Positions 42,801-50,175 of a stretch of DNA of 64,000 nt are shown in pieces. Source of the DNA: Serripes groenlandicus (Eukaryota; Mollusca; Bivalvia; Cardiida; Cardiidae); NCBI GenBank assembly GCA_031761405.1, contig JASEVX010000010.1, forward strand, positions 15,433,800-15,497,799. The letters run 5' to 3'. The translations under genes and the position numbers were made by a program. Position 1 is the first letter of the stretch. Every line of letters starts with the position of its first letter. A model generated the notes under the pieces. The model was not told the origin of the DNA and ran no database searches. It was given only the letters and a program-made list of their open reading frames with translations.

Positions 42801-44951
42801 GATTCGTCAGGCGCCAGTCTGGGACCTTAAAATGTAAAAAGATATTATCTCAGGGGTATTTAATGGTGGCGGTTGTTACTATTGCTCTTTTGACGGTCAG
42901 TAGTGCTTCCGTTAAAACTTTGCGACCTCAATTTTACCAACTACAGTAGATTCGCAGATAGTCTGGTTCCCGACTTCCTATGATATTACATAGTTATAAG
43001 GGGAAGGAACTCCAGACTAGTTCGCAGAGTGTTGGTTGTTTATTTAATATGAACCCGTCCATGGGAAAAGGTACACGTCGGTCTGCAGAAGACGGCTTTT
43101 TGAAAACATAGTGACAAAAGAAGAAATTGCTCAAAACGAGCAATTTCTCCTTTTGCCACAATGTTTTTCACCACTTTAAGTCATGGGTTATCTATTCAAT
43201 TATAGAGATTTTCTATTTTGTTATTAAATATGTTCAAAGTCGTCTGCTGCAGAATTGTCGTTTGAAGGAAATGGTTAAAAGCTTCTGTCAACATGTGTAG
43301 AGTCTGCAACAGACGACTTCTGAAATCATGGTGGCGCCAATCAGAGATTAACCTGCTATTGACTAGGTATAGAGTAGATTGATTGATTGATTGTTTGGGG
43401 TTTAACGCCGTTTTTAACAATTTCTCAGTTATATCACGGCGGCCAGTTCACCTACTCATGCATGTCCTGGTTTTCTCACACCAGAACTCCACACAACAAT
43501 CTTCCCAAGCAACTGGCTGCTTTTCCACATAGACAGAGCCCATTGGTGGAAGACAAATGACGCATGTCGCATTGACTTTTGTCAATCGTCGGAAAGAAAG
43601 TTGGCCGAGCCGGGATTCGAACTCACAACCCCTGGATTGACAGCCCGCGTCGCTACCGACTGAGCTACCGGGGCTCGGCAGGTATAGAGTAGAAACACGC
43701 AATACAATTTTACTTTTTTAGAAAAAACAAATGCGTTGTTAACCTTGAATGAACTCTACACAAATCAAGACATCTCTTTGAACTTGAAAAGAACTTTCAG
43801 CAATGTGGAGCTACTACTCATAAGACAAATGAGCCGTCCCGCGAGAAAAACATTGCGGGCTCTGCGTAAAGTATGGACCCGGATCAGCCTAAGCATGACA
43901 CGCAGGCTGACCCGGATGGACACTTTTCGACTCCTGTGGATTTTCTGTTTCACGAATCATTACTCTATACCTCTATCCCCCTGAGACGGAATGTATCGGC
44001 CCGGATCAGTCTGCGCGGACAGCGCAGGCTGATCTGGGTCGATACATTACGCAGATGCCATAATGTTGGTTTTGTCTCGGAACGACTCAAAGGACGTTAG
44101 TTAATGCTGATATTGTAATGGTATTTAAACATCAACGTTTGCCGCATGTCTAAACAGGGACGAGTAAATACTCACAAATAGCATGTAAAAACAGAAATAC
44201 GAGTTAATGGCGCACAAACTTAAAACATTGGAAACATGAATCTATTTTCAAATGTATCATAGGTCAGATCGTGTACTTTAGTCAGATTGATGCAAAAAAC
44301 AACATAGATTGTGGCAAAAGTAGAAATTGCTCAACTTTCTCTTATAATTAACCTACTATGTGTTCAACTCTTTTCAATAATTCTACTTTCATTTTATATA
44401 AACTTTCCGTATCTTTACCCGGATCCTTTCAAAGTCGACTGCTGCAAAAGTGTTGTACAGTCCAACCTGTGGTTAAGGACCACCCATAGGAAGAGAACAA
44501 TCTGGTCTTTGTTCAAATGTGGTCATTAATTACAATTTATGCAGAAAATGAGTAATGTTAAAGTTTAAAGAGTGGTTGCTAAAGACAGGGAATTGCTAAA
44601 CAAATGTGGTCTTTAACACAGGTTCGGCTAAAAGTGTCTAATCCGAGTAAGCCTGCTTAGGCTGATCCGGATCGATACTTTACGCACAGTCTACAGTGTT
44701 GGGTTTCCTCGCATAGGTTCGGCTGTACGTGATAAAAGGTTACGATTCTCGGTTATACCTTCAGGGCAGTGTTGATCGAGGTAGTCAATGATTGCCTCTG
44801 AATCGGGCGTGAACTTTGACCCATGTTGTAACACAGGGACCTCTCCTTTAGGGTTCAGTTTCAGGTACCAATCCTCCTGTTGCTCTTGAGTCATTATGTT
44901 GACGATTCGTTCCGTAAAAGACACGCCTTTCTCCTGCAGCGTAAGGTACGC
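24552..44951 (-). CDS. GDAP1: GDAP1-like mitochondrial GST-family protein, 5' exon missing
   Basis: Four exons join in phase: 44951-44729, 42825-42643, 41235-41029, 24895-24552 (junction codons CGT, GTT, GAC), 318 residues plus stop. The first shows the GST N-terminal (thioredoxin-like) fold: AYLTLQEKGVSF, WYLKLNPKGEVPVL, SEAIIDYLDQHCP. The second gives RELRQLLHRVPIDHISYG, typical of GDAP1. The third is the Lys/Glu-rich helical loop plus VLDDLEKVFDTIENRL. The last has GDDAVWLMGKTFTAVDITAA (GST C-terminal signature) and a tail anchor KVGLLIGVAVLGVLAAREMY followed by basic residues. GDAP1 sits in the mitochondrial outer membrane and affects fission and redox balance; its human gene is mutated in Charcot-Marie-Tooth disease. 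Human GDAP1 has about 358 residues, with a first coding exon of about 39, so only that exon is missing here; it should lie in or beyond the N gap. The GDAP1L1 paralogue is a less likely alternative. The intron between the last two exons is 16 kb. Confidence 0.93.
25055..25650 (+). repeat. Dispersed repeat G, partner of 17550-18190
   Basis: Inverted with respect to the first copy; begins 'ttcggcgatagacgattaac' and ends 'agtgatcgccgtttatctt'. Contains a tRNA-unrelated insertion around 25370-25560 not present in the first copy. In the GDAP1 16-kb region upstream of the last exon. Confidence 0.72.
25708..25908. mobile_element. Family B MITE, left end lost
   Basis: 'aaaatccacaggaggcgaaa', 'gcatgcttaggctgatccgg' and the right end gttctcgttggacggctcat. 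Confidence 0.72.
25910..27440. other. GDAP1 intron, mostly unassigned
   Basis: 26285-26372 carries an antisense tRNA-like piece ('gaccgggaatcaaatcctag'). A 105-aa ORF at 26822-27139 (+) has hydrophobic stretches but no recognisable family, splice context or start context; not called. Confidence 0.45.
27460..27750. repeat. Mollusc-type dispersed repeat
   Basis: 'caaggaacatttcagagaaa' and the end 'gagcctttggctcaggtgat' (a small hairpin GAGCC/GGCTC) belong to the same kind of repeat as the 49.2-kb array. Confidence 0.5.
28530..29150. repeat. Diverged repeats with AAGGAACAT words
   Basis: 'caaggaacatttgtgcca', 'gaaggaacatttcggcgaaa', 'ccaaggaacaatagcgata', 'gcaaggaacatcattgttc' recur at about 145-bp spacing. 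No coding gene supported; ORFs here are shadows. Confidence 0.5.
29160..29560. other. AT-rich intron stretch
   Basis: Nothing recognised. Confidence 0.5.
29570..30165. repeat. About 145-bp diverged tandem repeat, four units
   Basis: Units start with 'ccttcaatttgacctagtga' or variants at 29593, 29730, 29877 and 30023; each continues 'tttttgaccc...gacccatgttcgaacttgac' and 'aaacattctgataaagtttc'. A related unit lies at 52975-53110. Confidence 0.85.
30165..31320. other. GDAP1 intron, no gene seen
   Basis: Only a family A fragment at 30622-30690 ('acattgtgaaaaaatgagaa' with 'cctttgccacgatgatttca'). Confidence 0.5.
31325..31612. repeat. 56-bp tandem repeat, five units
   Basis: Unit TTTATGGCTTTATGCACTAT followed by atgactgaccgaagaccggatctaccattgctatgc, starting at 31331, 31387, 31443, 31501 and 31557. 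Units are almost identical (one 2-bp insertion), so the array is young. Confidence 0.95.
32372..32551. mobile_element. Family A MITE, left-truncated
   Basis: Ends aaaaggtttaa; its terminal TTAA (32548-32551) is also the first TTAA of the next element. Confidence 0.7.
32548..32765. mobile_element. Family A MITE, complete, reverse type
   Basis: ttaaccctttccctcatacg at left and tgagggaaagggttaa at right, with TTAA on both sides. Left arm has the 'cagcagacgactttgaaca' word that is at the right end in the other orientation. Confidence 0.85.
32770..33000 (-). mobile_element. SINE remnant
   Basis: 'aacacggcgtttccagggta', 'ccaggactactggttcattt' and an antisense tRNA-like 'cggggatcaaatccgccac'. Confidence 0.55.
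33243..33689. mobile_element. Family A MITE split by a SINE
   Basis: Left half 33243-33338 and right half 33560-33689 make one element bounded by TTAA at 33243 and 33686; the SINE at 33339-33559 sits in the internal hairpin. Confidence 0.8.
33339..33559 (+). mobile_element. tRNA-derived SINE, well preserved
   Basis: A box tggtcgagtggttagcg, B box ggttcgatccc, unrelated body with 'cttgggcaaggcacatcttc', and tail 'gcggcgtaaaaccccaataa'. About 220 bp. Best copy for defining this SINE family. Confidence 0.88.
33970..34255 (+). mobile_element. LINE 3' end with (TTCTG)n tail
   Basis: 34005-34142 matches the reverse complement of 11975-12115. It ends 'caaatcaataaacttatg' followed by about five TTCTG units. 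Confidence 0.6.
34374..34603. mobile_element. Family A MITE, complete
   Basis: ataaccctttccatcatac to gaggaaaagggttaa. The hairpin tip reads gctcaaaacgtgc, so one stem pair is mismatched. Confidence 0.82.
34942..35295. mobile_element. Family A composite
   Basis: TTAA at both ends but contains two internal hairpins in a row (gcacaaaacgtgc near 35020; a worn one near 35165), joined at a 'gtcgtctttttaaaacgatg' junction: two elements merged. Confidence 0.78.
35447..35678. mobile_element. Family A MITE, complete
   Basis: ttaacccttgttcacaaac to cggaaagggttaa, hairpin tip gctcataataagc. Confidence 0.8.
36091..36486. mobile_element. Two family B MITEs in tandem
   Basis: The first (36091-36326) has the left end atgagccg and full body but lacks its right end; the second (36327-36486) has both ends (atgagccgtcccgcgagaa, gtggaacggctcat) but a body replaced by 'aaaatggttgtagtggctgc'. 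Confidence 0.75.
36500..37015. other. GDAP1 intron, nothing recognised
   Basis: AT-rich, no repeat or ORF of note. Confidence 0.5.
37018..37327. mobile_element. Family A MITE, worn and internally expanded
   Basis: Left end ttaatccttccccctggtac; hairpin 'gtggcaaaaggagaaatttc' with 'ctttctccttttgcctcaat' at 37240-37290; right end cgtctgcgttagagtgtggg. Confidence 0.6.
37327..37800. repeat. (ATT)n trinucleotide-rich tract
   Basis: About 470 bp of ATT/TTA/AAT units with occasional C. Long Asn/Ile ORFs on both strands here are artefacts. Confidence 0.95.
37841..38053 (+). CDS. Candidate 70-aa myristoylated His/Ser-rich small protein
   Basis: Not recognised from a known family. A single uninterrupted ORF. 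The start has a strong Kozak context (A at -3, G at +4). The protein begins MGACHSMKK: Gly2 with Ser6 fits the N-myristoylation pattern, and Cys4 could be palmitoylated. A Lys/Gly-rich stretch follows, then a DSHHSHHSHHSHHSHK repeat, a second GKGHGRRGS and a Lys-rich end. Expected to be very basic and to bind divalent metals if folded at the membrane; this is inference. It lies in the antisense direction inside the 16-kb GDAP1 intron, 40 bp after the ATT tract. The two other frames are also open across the repeat, which lowers confidence; the start and myristoylation motif argue for this frame. No promoter recognised. Confidence 0.45.
   Translation: MGACHSMKKIVKCGGDKPGKGHGRKGSADSHHSHHSHHSHHSHKGKGHGRRGSKDSDDSHHGKGKKKGHD
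38420..38560 (+). mobile_element. Possible LINE tail (TTTCG)n
   Basis: 'gattatgcaatacaacttt' followed by three TTTCG units resembles the pentamer-tailed LINE ends at 557 and 34234. No upstream coding part recognised. Confidence 0.35.
38831..39145. mobile_element. CAGGGGCGTAGCT-ended element, inverted orientation
   Basis: Ends CGGGGGCGTAGCT and AGCTACGCCCCTG, flanked by GTTAT on both sides. Family B body inside, in the opposite orientation to the copy at 10097. Confidence 0.83.
39318..39505 (-). mobile_element. SINE body fragment
   Basis: 'attacggcgaccagttcaca', 'tggttcctggcttacatgcg', 'agccagttggtgg' are decayed matches of the 43378 SINE. Confidence 0.5.
39640..39982. mobile_element. Two family A fragments
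   Basis: 39640-39725 ('gagcaatttcttcattttcc' to 'ccatataagggaaaga') and 39900-39982 ('ctcagtatgctctacacagc' to gtgggaaagggttaa). Confidence 0.55.
40041..40276. mobile_element. Family B MITE
   Basis: gagccgttccgcgagaaaac to ctcgtgggacggctcat; right body 'ccgggttagcctgcgcggc'. Confidence 0.8.
40467..40491. repeat. G25 homopolymer
   Basis: Twenty-five consecutive G on the + strand; exact length is likely unreliable in an assembly. Confidence 0.9.
40641..40904. mobile_element. Family B MITE, complete
   Basis: atgagccatcccgcgagaaa to ctcgcaggacggctcat, with the full body including 'gagacggaatgtgtcggccc'. It ends about 125 bp before the GDAP1 exon 3 donor. Confidence 0.85.
41029..41235 (-). CDS. 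GDAP1: GDAP1 exon (helical loop)
   Basis: Acceptor 'tttttttaaacag', donor AAAG|GTACGT. Encodes KRLQGMIDGMKAAQKKL through NRLEQSIK. Phase 1 in and out. Confidence 0.92.
41290..41475. mobile_element. Family A MITE, worn
   Basis: 'tatccctttcctacgctttc', 'gtggtaaaagtagaaattgt', 'cgtctactgcagattttttt' and 'gtatgaaggaaagg', the last word duplicated. Confidence 0.6.
41942..42008. mobile_element. 67-bp foldback element
   Basis: Arms CCTATGTTGTGGGTACTCAA and the reverse at 41987-42008, with a smaller nested pair ATCGTCT/AGACGAT in the middle. Related copies or arms at 56953-56975, 63119-63169, 9655 and 52265. Confidence 0.85.
42372..42546 (-). mobile_element. tRNA-derived SINE
   Basis: Antisense: 'ggggttttacgccgttctcg' tail at left, B-box complement 'ggggatcgaacccgggtcg', A-box complement 'cgctaaccactcggccatgg'. 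Lies 97 bp downstream of the GDAP1 exon 42643-42825 (in its intron). Confidence 0.82.
42643..42825 (-). CDS. GDAP1: GDAP1 exon (middle)
   Basis: Acceptor 'tttacattttaag', donor GCAG|GTGAGG. Encodes RPRLAPDESTP to KVVSKMMNKAGA; phase 1 in and out. An ORF at 41626-41841 on the same strand is not an exon: this exon joins 41235 directly and in frame. Confidence 0.92.
43053..43277. mobile_element. Family A MITE
   Basis: Left end worn (catgggaaaaggtacacg); perfect hairpin tip gctcaaaacgagc; right end gaaggaaatggttaa. Confidence 0.78.
43378..43678 (-). mobile_element. Long tRNA-derived SINE, full length
   Basis: About 300 bp. On the minus strand: tRNA head with gtagctcagtcggtagcg (A box) and gttcgaatccc (B box), the body 'gtctatgtggaaaagcagcc', 'ggcgttaaaccccaaacaat' and a (CAAT)n tail. 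This differs from the 33339 family in body and length. Confidence 0.87.
43829..44089. mobile_element. Family B MITE, complete
   Basis: atgagccgtcccgcgagaaa to gtctcggaacgactcaa; body carries 'aagcatgacacgcaggctga' and 'cagcgcaggctgatctgggt'. Confidence 0.82.
44262..44455. mobile_element. Family A MITE, left-truncated
   Basis: 'gattgtggcaaaagtagaaa' to 'agtcgactgctgcaaaagtg'; its right end is cut by the TACAGT-type MITE that follows. Confidence 0.6.
44456..44632. mobile_element. TACAGT-type MITE
   Basis: Ends tacagtccaacctgtggtta and taacacaggttcggct, with an inner word 'gtggtcattaattacaa' shared with 19685-19700. Confidence 0.65.
44640..44728. mobile_element. Family B end fragment touching a GDAP1 exon
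   Basis: 'gcttaggctgatccggatcg', 'cagtctacagtgttgggttt', 'cctcgcataggttcggctg' end one base pair from the donor of the exon 44729-44951. Confidence 0.6.
44729..44951 (-). CDS. GDAP1: GDAP1 exon (GST N-terminal part)
   Basis: Acceptor 'taactacctattacag', donor TTTATCAC|GTACAG; starts at phase 0 with AYLTLQEKG, ends at phase 1. It corresponds to the second coding exon of vertebrate GDAP1 (VRLVIAEKAL). Its acceptor and first 27 bases are the end member of the 64-bp array. Confidence 0.92.
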
Positions 44952-45560
44952 CTGTAATAGGTAGTTAAGCAATTATTGATAAACATACGCCTTTCTCATG
45001 CAGCATTAGACACGCCTGTAATAGGAAGTTAAGCATGTATTGATAAACATACGCCTTTCTCCTGCAGCGTAAGGTACGCCTGTAATATGAAGTTAAGCAT
45101 GGATTGATAAACATAAGCCTTCTCCTGCAGCGTAAGGTGCGTCTTTAATAGGTAGTTAAGCAATTATTGATAAACATACGCCTTTCTCATGCAGCGTAAG
45201 GTACGCCTGTAATAGGTAGTTAAGCAATTATTGATAAACATACGCCTTTCTCATGCAGCGTAAGGTACGCCTGTAATAGGTAGTTAAGCAATTATTGATC
45301 AACATACGCCTTTCACCTTCAGTGTTAGGTGTTCCTGTAATAGGAAGTTAAGCATTTATTGATAAACATACGCCTTTCTCCTTCAGTGTTAGGTGTTCCT
45401 GTAATAGGAAGTTAAGCATTTATTGATAAACATACGCATTTCTCCTTCAGTGTTATGTGTTCCTGTAATAGGAAGTTAAGCAATTATTGATAAACATACG
45501 CCTTTCTCCTTCAGCGTAAGGTACGCCTGTAATAGGCAGTTAAGCAATTATTGATAAACA
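44951..45560. repeat. 64-bp tandem array of a GDAP1 splice acceptor and exon start
   Basis: Ten units start (as CCTGTAATAG or a variant) at 44951, 45015, 45079, 45142, 45206, 45270, 45334, 45398, 45462 and 45526. On the minus strand each reads branchpoint-like CTTAAC, 'tacctattacag', 27 nt of coding type, then GTATG. The coding part is AYLTLQEKG in the exon itself; other units give ACLMLHEKG, AYLTLQEKG, AYLTLHEKG (twice), EHLTLKVKG, EHLTLKEKG, EHITLKEKC and AYLTLKEKG. The unit at 45142 has lost one base and its splice sites. The array is followed within 30 bp by the N gap. Confidence 0.93.
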
Positions 45561-45587
45561 TGCTCAACTTTCACATTTCTTTAAATG

Positions 45588-45787
45588 NNNNNNNNNNNNN
45601 NNNNNNNNNNNNNNNNNNNNNNNNNNNNNNNNNNNNNNNNNNNNNNNNNNNNNNNNNNNNNNNNNNNNNNNNNNNNNNNNNNNNNNNNNNNNNNNNNNNN
45701 NNNNNNNNNNNNNNNNNNNNNNNNNNNNNNNNNNNNNNNNNNNNNNNNNNNNNNNNNNNNNNNNNNNNNNNNNNNNNNNNNNNNNNN
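45588..45787. other. Assembly gap (200 N)
   Basis: Exactly 200 N, a common placeholder for a gap of unknown size. ORFs through it are meaningless. The GDAP1 first coding exon or more array units may be hidden here. Confidence 0.98.
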
Positions 45788-46150
45788 ACTTTCATTTCCC
45801 GTAGTCTGGACTATATGGTTTCAAGGTTGCCGGTTACATATGTTCTGTATGGGGAAAGGGTTTAATCAGACGCACAAAACACTGATTGCATTTTTAGTAG
45901 AATTGCATATCAAGGCTAGCATAGTTTACATGCAGCTTCTTTTCAACACGTGTAATAATTACTTTAGGGTTGGTTTTCCTTGAGAACCGATCAATTGTTG
46001 AATTAACATCGAAAAACTTACAAGGTTATAAGTGCATGTCTTATTTATATCTACAGTTGTCATTTCTTCCAAATGCCAGCTTAATGCAAGTTTACTATAC
46101 TCTTTCACTTGTTGTCAGCATTGTTCGCGCTTAGGATTTCAAGGACTTGC

Positions 46151-46346
46151 ACTAACCCTTTTCGACCATAGCAAAAGGATAAATTGCTAATCAACAGCAA
46201 TTCCTCCAATTTTCCACAATGTTTTCAAATCTATTTAATTATTATACATGTATTTAATTATTTTACTTTACAAGATTTTTAAATATTACTGCCTAGATGT
46301 CCTCATAGTCGTCCGCTGCAGATTTGGTCTATGTGGGAAAGGGTTA
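46151..46346. mobile_element. Family A MITE
   Basis: ctaacccttttcgacc to gtgggaaagggtta; hairpin tip worn (gctaatcaacagc). Confidence 0.7.
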
Positions 46347-46405
46347 CGACTGATGAACCGGTCTAAAGGCAAACTGATCAGAAGTTACCGGTAATGCACC
46401 ATAGC

Positions 46406-46437
46406 TGGGACAACTAATACGTATTAGTCGTCCCAGA
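46406..46437. mobile_element. 32-bp palindrome with 7-bp target duplication
   Basis: CTGGGACAACTAATAC and GTATTAGTCGTCCCAG are complementary with one mismatch, flanked on both sides by ACCATAG (46399-46405, 46438-46444). Confidence 0.8.
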
Positions 46438-46538
46438 CCATAGCAATGTCAAAATATAACGGAACCTGTTGATAGTGGCGTAAACAATCAAACACACGAT
46501 CCGTAAGGGATTTTTGCATCACCAAACACGCTTGATGA

Positions 46539-46759
46539 TTAACCCTTTCCCTCATAGAGACGTTTTTTAACGCCTCTGCAGCAGATGGCTTTTGAAAACA
46601 TGGCGATAAAAGAATAAATTGCTCAAACCGAGCAATTTCTCATTTTGTCACTATGATTTCCTTTCTATTTTAAAATAATTGTACTTTCATTTAAAGGGAG
46701 TTGCCAATTTTTGTTTGGTTAAGTCTGCTGCAGTTTTGTTGCATATGGGAGAGGGTTAA
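46539..46759. mobile_element. Family A MITE, complete
   Basis: TTAA at both ends; left ccctttccctcatagagacg, right gcatatgggagaggg; hairpin tip gctcaaaccgagc. Confidence 0.84.
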
Positions 46760-46778
46760 ACATCCACAGCTTTCGGTT

Positions 46779-47004
46779 ATAACTCTTTTCCCACATATAA
46801 CAAATCTGCAGCAGACGATTTTGAAAACATCTAAGGGGAAATATGGAAAGTCCCTGTAAATGAAAGTTAGTATTGAAAAGAGGAGAAAACATTTTGGCAA
46901 AAGGTTTAAATTGCCCAAAAGACCAATTTCTCTTTTTGCCACAATGTTTTCAAAAGGTCATTTGTGCCAGGTGCAAGAAAGTGTGTCTGCATGTGGGAAA
47001 GATG
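46779..47004. mobile_element. Family A MITE, reverse type
   Basis: 'taactcttttcccacatata' to 'gcatgtgggaaagatg'; its right end runs into the 34-bp array. Confidence 0.72.
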
Positions 47005-47650
47005 TTGATCGTGTGGGATATTATTAATGAGAAAGATGTTGATCGTGTGGGAAATCATTAATGAGAAAGATGTTGATTGTGTGGTAAATCGTTAATGAGA
47101 AAGATGTTGATTGTGTGGTAAATCGTTAATGAGAAAGATGTTGATTGTGTGGTAAATCAATAATAAGAAAGATGTTGATCTTGTGGTAAATCATTATTGA
47201 GAAAGATGTTGATCTTGTGGGAAATCGTTAATGAGAAAGATGTTGATTGTGTGGGAAATCATTATTGAGAAAGATGTTGATTGTGTGGTAAATCGTTAAT
47301 GAGAAAGATGTTGATTGTGTGGGAAATCATTAATAAGAAAGATGTTGATCTTGTGGGAAATCATTATTGAGAAAGATGTTGATCTTGTGGGAAATCGTTA
47401 ATGAGAAAGATGTTGATTGTGTCAAATCGTTAATGAGAAAGATGTTGATTGTGTGGGAAATCATTAATAAGAAAGATGTTGATTGTGTGGTAAATCATAA
47501 ATGAGAAAGATGTTGATTGTGTGGTAAATCATTAATGAGAATTAAGTTGATTTTGTGGGAAATCATTAATGAGAAAGATGTTGATCTTGTGGGAAATCGT
47601 TAAAAAGAAAACTGGTGATTGTGTGGTAAATCGTTAAAGAGAACGGTGTT
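46995..47650. repeat. 34-bp tandem array, about 19 units
   Basis: Unit GAGAAAGATGTTGATTGTGT followed by ggtaaatcgttaat. Variants at gattgtg/gatcttg and gtaaatc/gggaaatc alternate in blocks of more than one unit, so higher-order duplication occurred. Confidence 0.94.
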
Positions 47651-47786
47651 GATCGTATGGGGGAAATTGTTAGTGATATTGAAATACAACCCGTATATAG
47701 ACATCAAGACAGATCTTTTAAACCACTGGCTTCTTCTACGTTCTAATTAGTATTATAATTATATTACAAGCGTTATGAGAATTGAC

Positions 47787-47860
47787 ACACAGTAGCTCAA
47801 TCGGTAAGGAAAGTGCCACCGATCCAGAGGTCGCGAGTTTAAATCTTAGCTCCGACCTTC
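47787..47860 (+). mobile_element. Decayed tRNA-like SINE head
   Basis: 'agtagctcaatcggtaagga' and 'ggtcgcgagtttaaatctta' fit A and B box positions, but the B box is damaged. A SINE body follows at 47972-48060. Confidence 0.5.
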
Positions 47861-48247
47861 ATTCTTTATGATGATCAACAAGAGTCACCGAGACTAGCAC
47901 AGTTCATCTTACAACTATGGGTTAAAAGTATATAAGGGAAGAAAGCCACTGGAAGAACGCTGTGTAGAAATGATTGTTTTGGCGTTTAAAGCCACTTTCG
48001 CCATTTTTTCCGGTTATATCACAGCGTTTCGTGGTTAAGTTACCATTACTACTGGTCAATAAATCATAGTCAGTCGTTTTTCATGACTATCAATTGACAG
48101 TTTTTCAACATTTACTGCCAAAATAGTTTAGAACTACTTATTACTACTTTGTTGTCACTATTAGCAATATTTGCAGAAGTTTCAACATTTCAAACGTTCG
48201 ATCTCCATCTGGAGTTCAGCACCTTTAACTCCAATTAGCATAATCAC

Positions 48248-48479
48248 TTAACCTTTCCCTCATATAAACGCTTTTGGACACCTCTGCAGCAGACGGCTTT
48301 TTTTTGAAAACATAGTGACAAAAGAAGAAATTGCACAAAACGTGCAATTTCTCCTTTTGCCACAATGTTTTCCACTTTTAGTCATAGTTTATCCATTCAA
48401 TTATGGAGATTTTCTACATTTTGACAAAATACATTCAAAGTCGTCTGCTGCAGAATTGTCATATGAGGGAAATGGTTAA
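48248..48479. mobile_element. Family A MITE, complete
   Basis: Hairpin tip gcacaaaacgtgc (paired A-T version); ends ttaacctttccctcata and tgagggaaatggttaa. Confidence 0.83.
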
Positions 48480-49164
48480 TGAATATTTTCTCTGGTTCTT
48501 AGAATTGACTACAGATACCTACAACTGTAACATACCAAACAGAAAACGTCAACAAAGTTTAATTAACATTAGAATATATTATAATGTATATGTTTTACAG
48601 CATTAAATCTCATTTATATACATAAACCAGGTACAACAAATGTTCAGCAGATGACTGAAAACATTGAGGTAAACATACCGAAAATCTCTTTAAATTTAAA
48701 TCATGATTGTTAAATAGCAGAGCATTTTTTCCCTTTGCCAAAATGTTTTCGTAAGTAACAGTCTGCTGTTAATCTGTGCGTAAAAATACCTCTACTCGAT
48801 AAGGGTTAAATAATTATCTAAGAAACATCTAATTCAACATATTTCATTATAAATCAAACATTTTGGCAACTTGGATGTTATCTGTGATTACTCGTCCACA
48901 TGAGATTGCAATAAGATTATTTTTTATTCTCTCCAGAAATACATATTTTAGAGTTGTTTGCTTTGAAAAAATGGAGAGGAAAATTTCTCGAAATTAGTAT
49001 GTATAATTTTGAAAATATTGATGGATACAGAGTCAAATGTTGTCCACATTAAGTAAAGGGTTAGTTTCAGATCTAACAGAAATTCATATATTCTGTATTT
49101 GATGAATATCATAAAAATTTACAAACACTTTTATCTTTTATGAATTATGGACACATGAAGAACA

Positions 49165-50175
49165 AGAGGCCCAAGAGGGCCAGTATCGCTCCACTGCCAT
49201 TAGGCAAAAATTAAATCTCCAAACAGCCCCGTCCCCTGGCAGCCATATTTTAAGACCAATCAACATGGCTTGGTGGAATGTGATAGAGAGTCACACAAGG
49301 AACGTTTCTACAAAATAATTTGAAAATCGGCCAGATATTTTCGAAGGAGAAGATTTTTTAAGTTTTCACTATAGCCATATAGTGCAAAACAGCCCTAGCC
49401 CCTGGCGACCATGTTTTTCGACCAATCAACATTTCTTAAAGGAATCTAATAGAGGGTCACACTAGGAACATTTCTACAAAAAATCAGCCTCACTATAGCC
49501 ATATAAGGCAAAATAGCCCCGCCCTCTGGTGGCCATGTTTTTTGACCAATCAATATGGCTTGAAGGAATCTGATAGAGGGTCACCCAAGGAACATTTCTA
49601 CAAAATTATTTGAATCAACAGGTCTTGAAGGAATCTGATAAAGATATATTATTTGAAAATCGGCTTGACACTATCAGAGGAGAAGATTTTTTAAGTTCTC
49701 ACTATAGCCATATAAGGCAAAATAGCCCCGCCCTCTGGCGGCCATGTTTTTTGACCAATCAATATGGCTTGAAGGAATCTGATAGTGGGTCACCCAAGGA
49801 ACATTTCTACAATTTTTTTGATTCGACAGGTCTTGAAGGAATCTGATAAGATATATAATTTGAAAATCAGTCCAACACTTTCAGAGGAGAATTTTTTTTT
49901 TTAAGTTTTCACTATAGCCATAAAAGGCAAAATAGCCCCGCCCCCCTGGCGGTCATAGTTTTCGACCAATCAACATGGCTGGAAGGAATCTGATAGAGGG
50001 TCACCCTAGGAACATGTCTTCAAAATTATTTGAAAATCGGCAAAGACACTTTTGTCTGAGAAGATTTTTTTAAGTTTTCACTATAGCCATGTAAGGCAAA
50101 ATAGGAATCTGATAGAGCATCACCCATGGAACAATTCTACACAATTATTTGAAAATCGGAAGAATTTTACAGTTT
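49165..50175. repeat. Diverged 125-210 bp tandem repeat, five units
   Basis: Starts 'aagaggcccaagagggccag'. Units carry 'caaaatagccccgccctctg', 'ggccatgttttttgaccaat', 'gaaggaatctgatagagggt' and 'aggaacatttctacaaaatt', beginning near 49203, 49383, 49507, 49716 and 49926. Any ORF inside is by chance. Confidence 0.85.
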
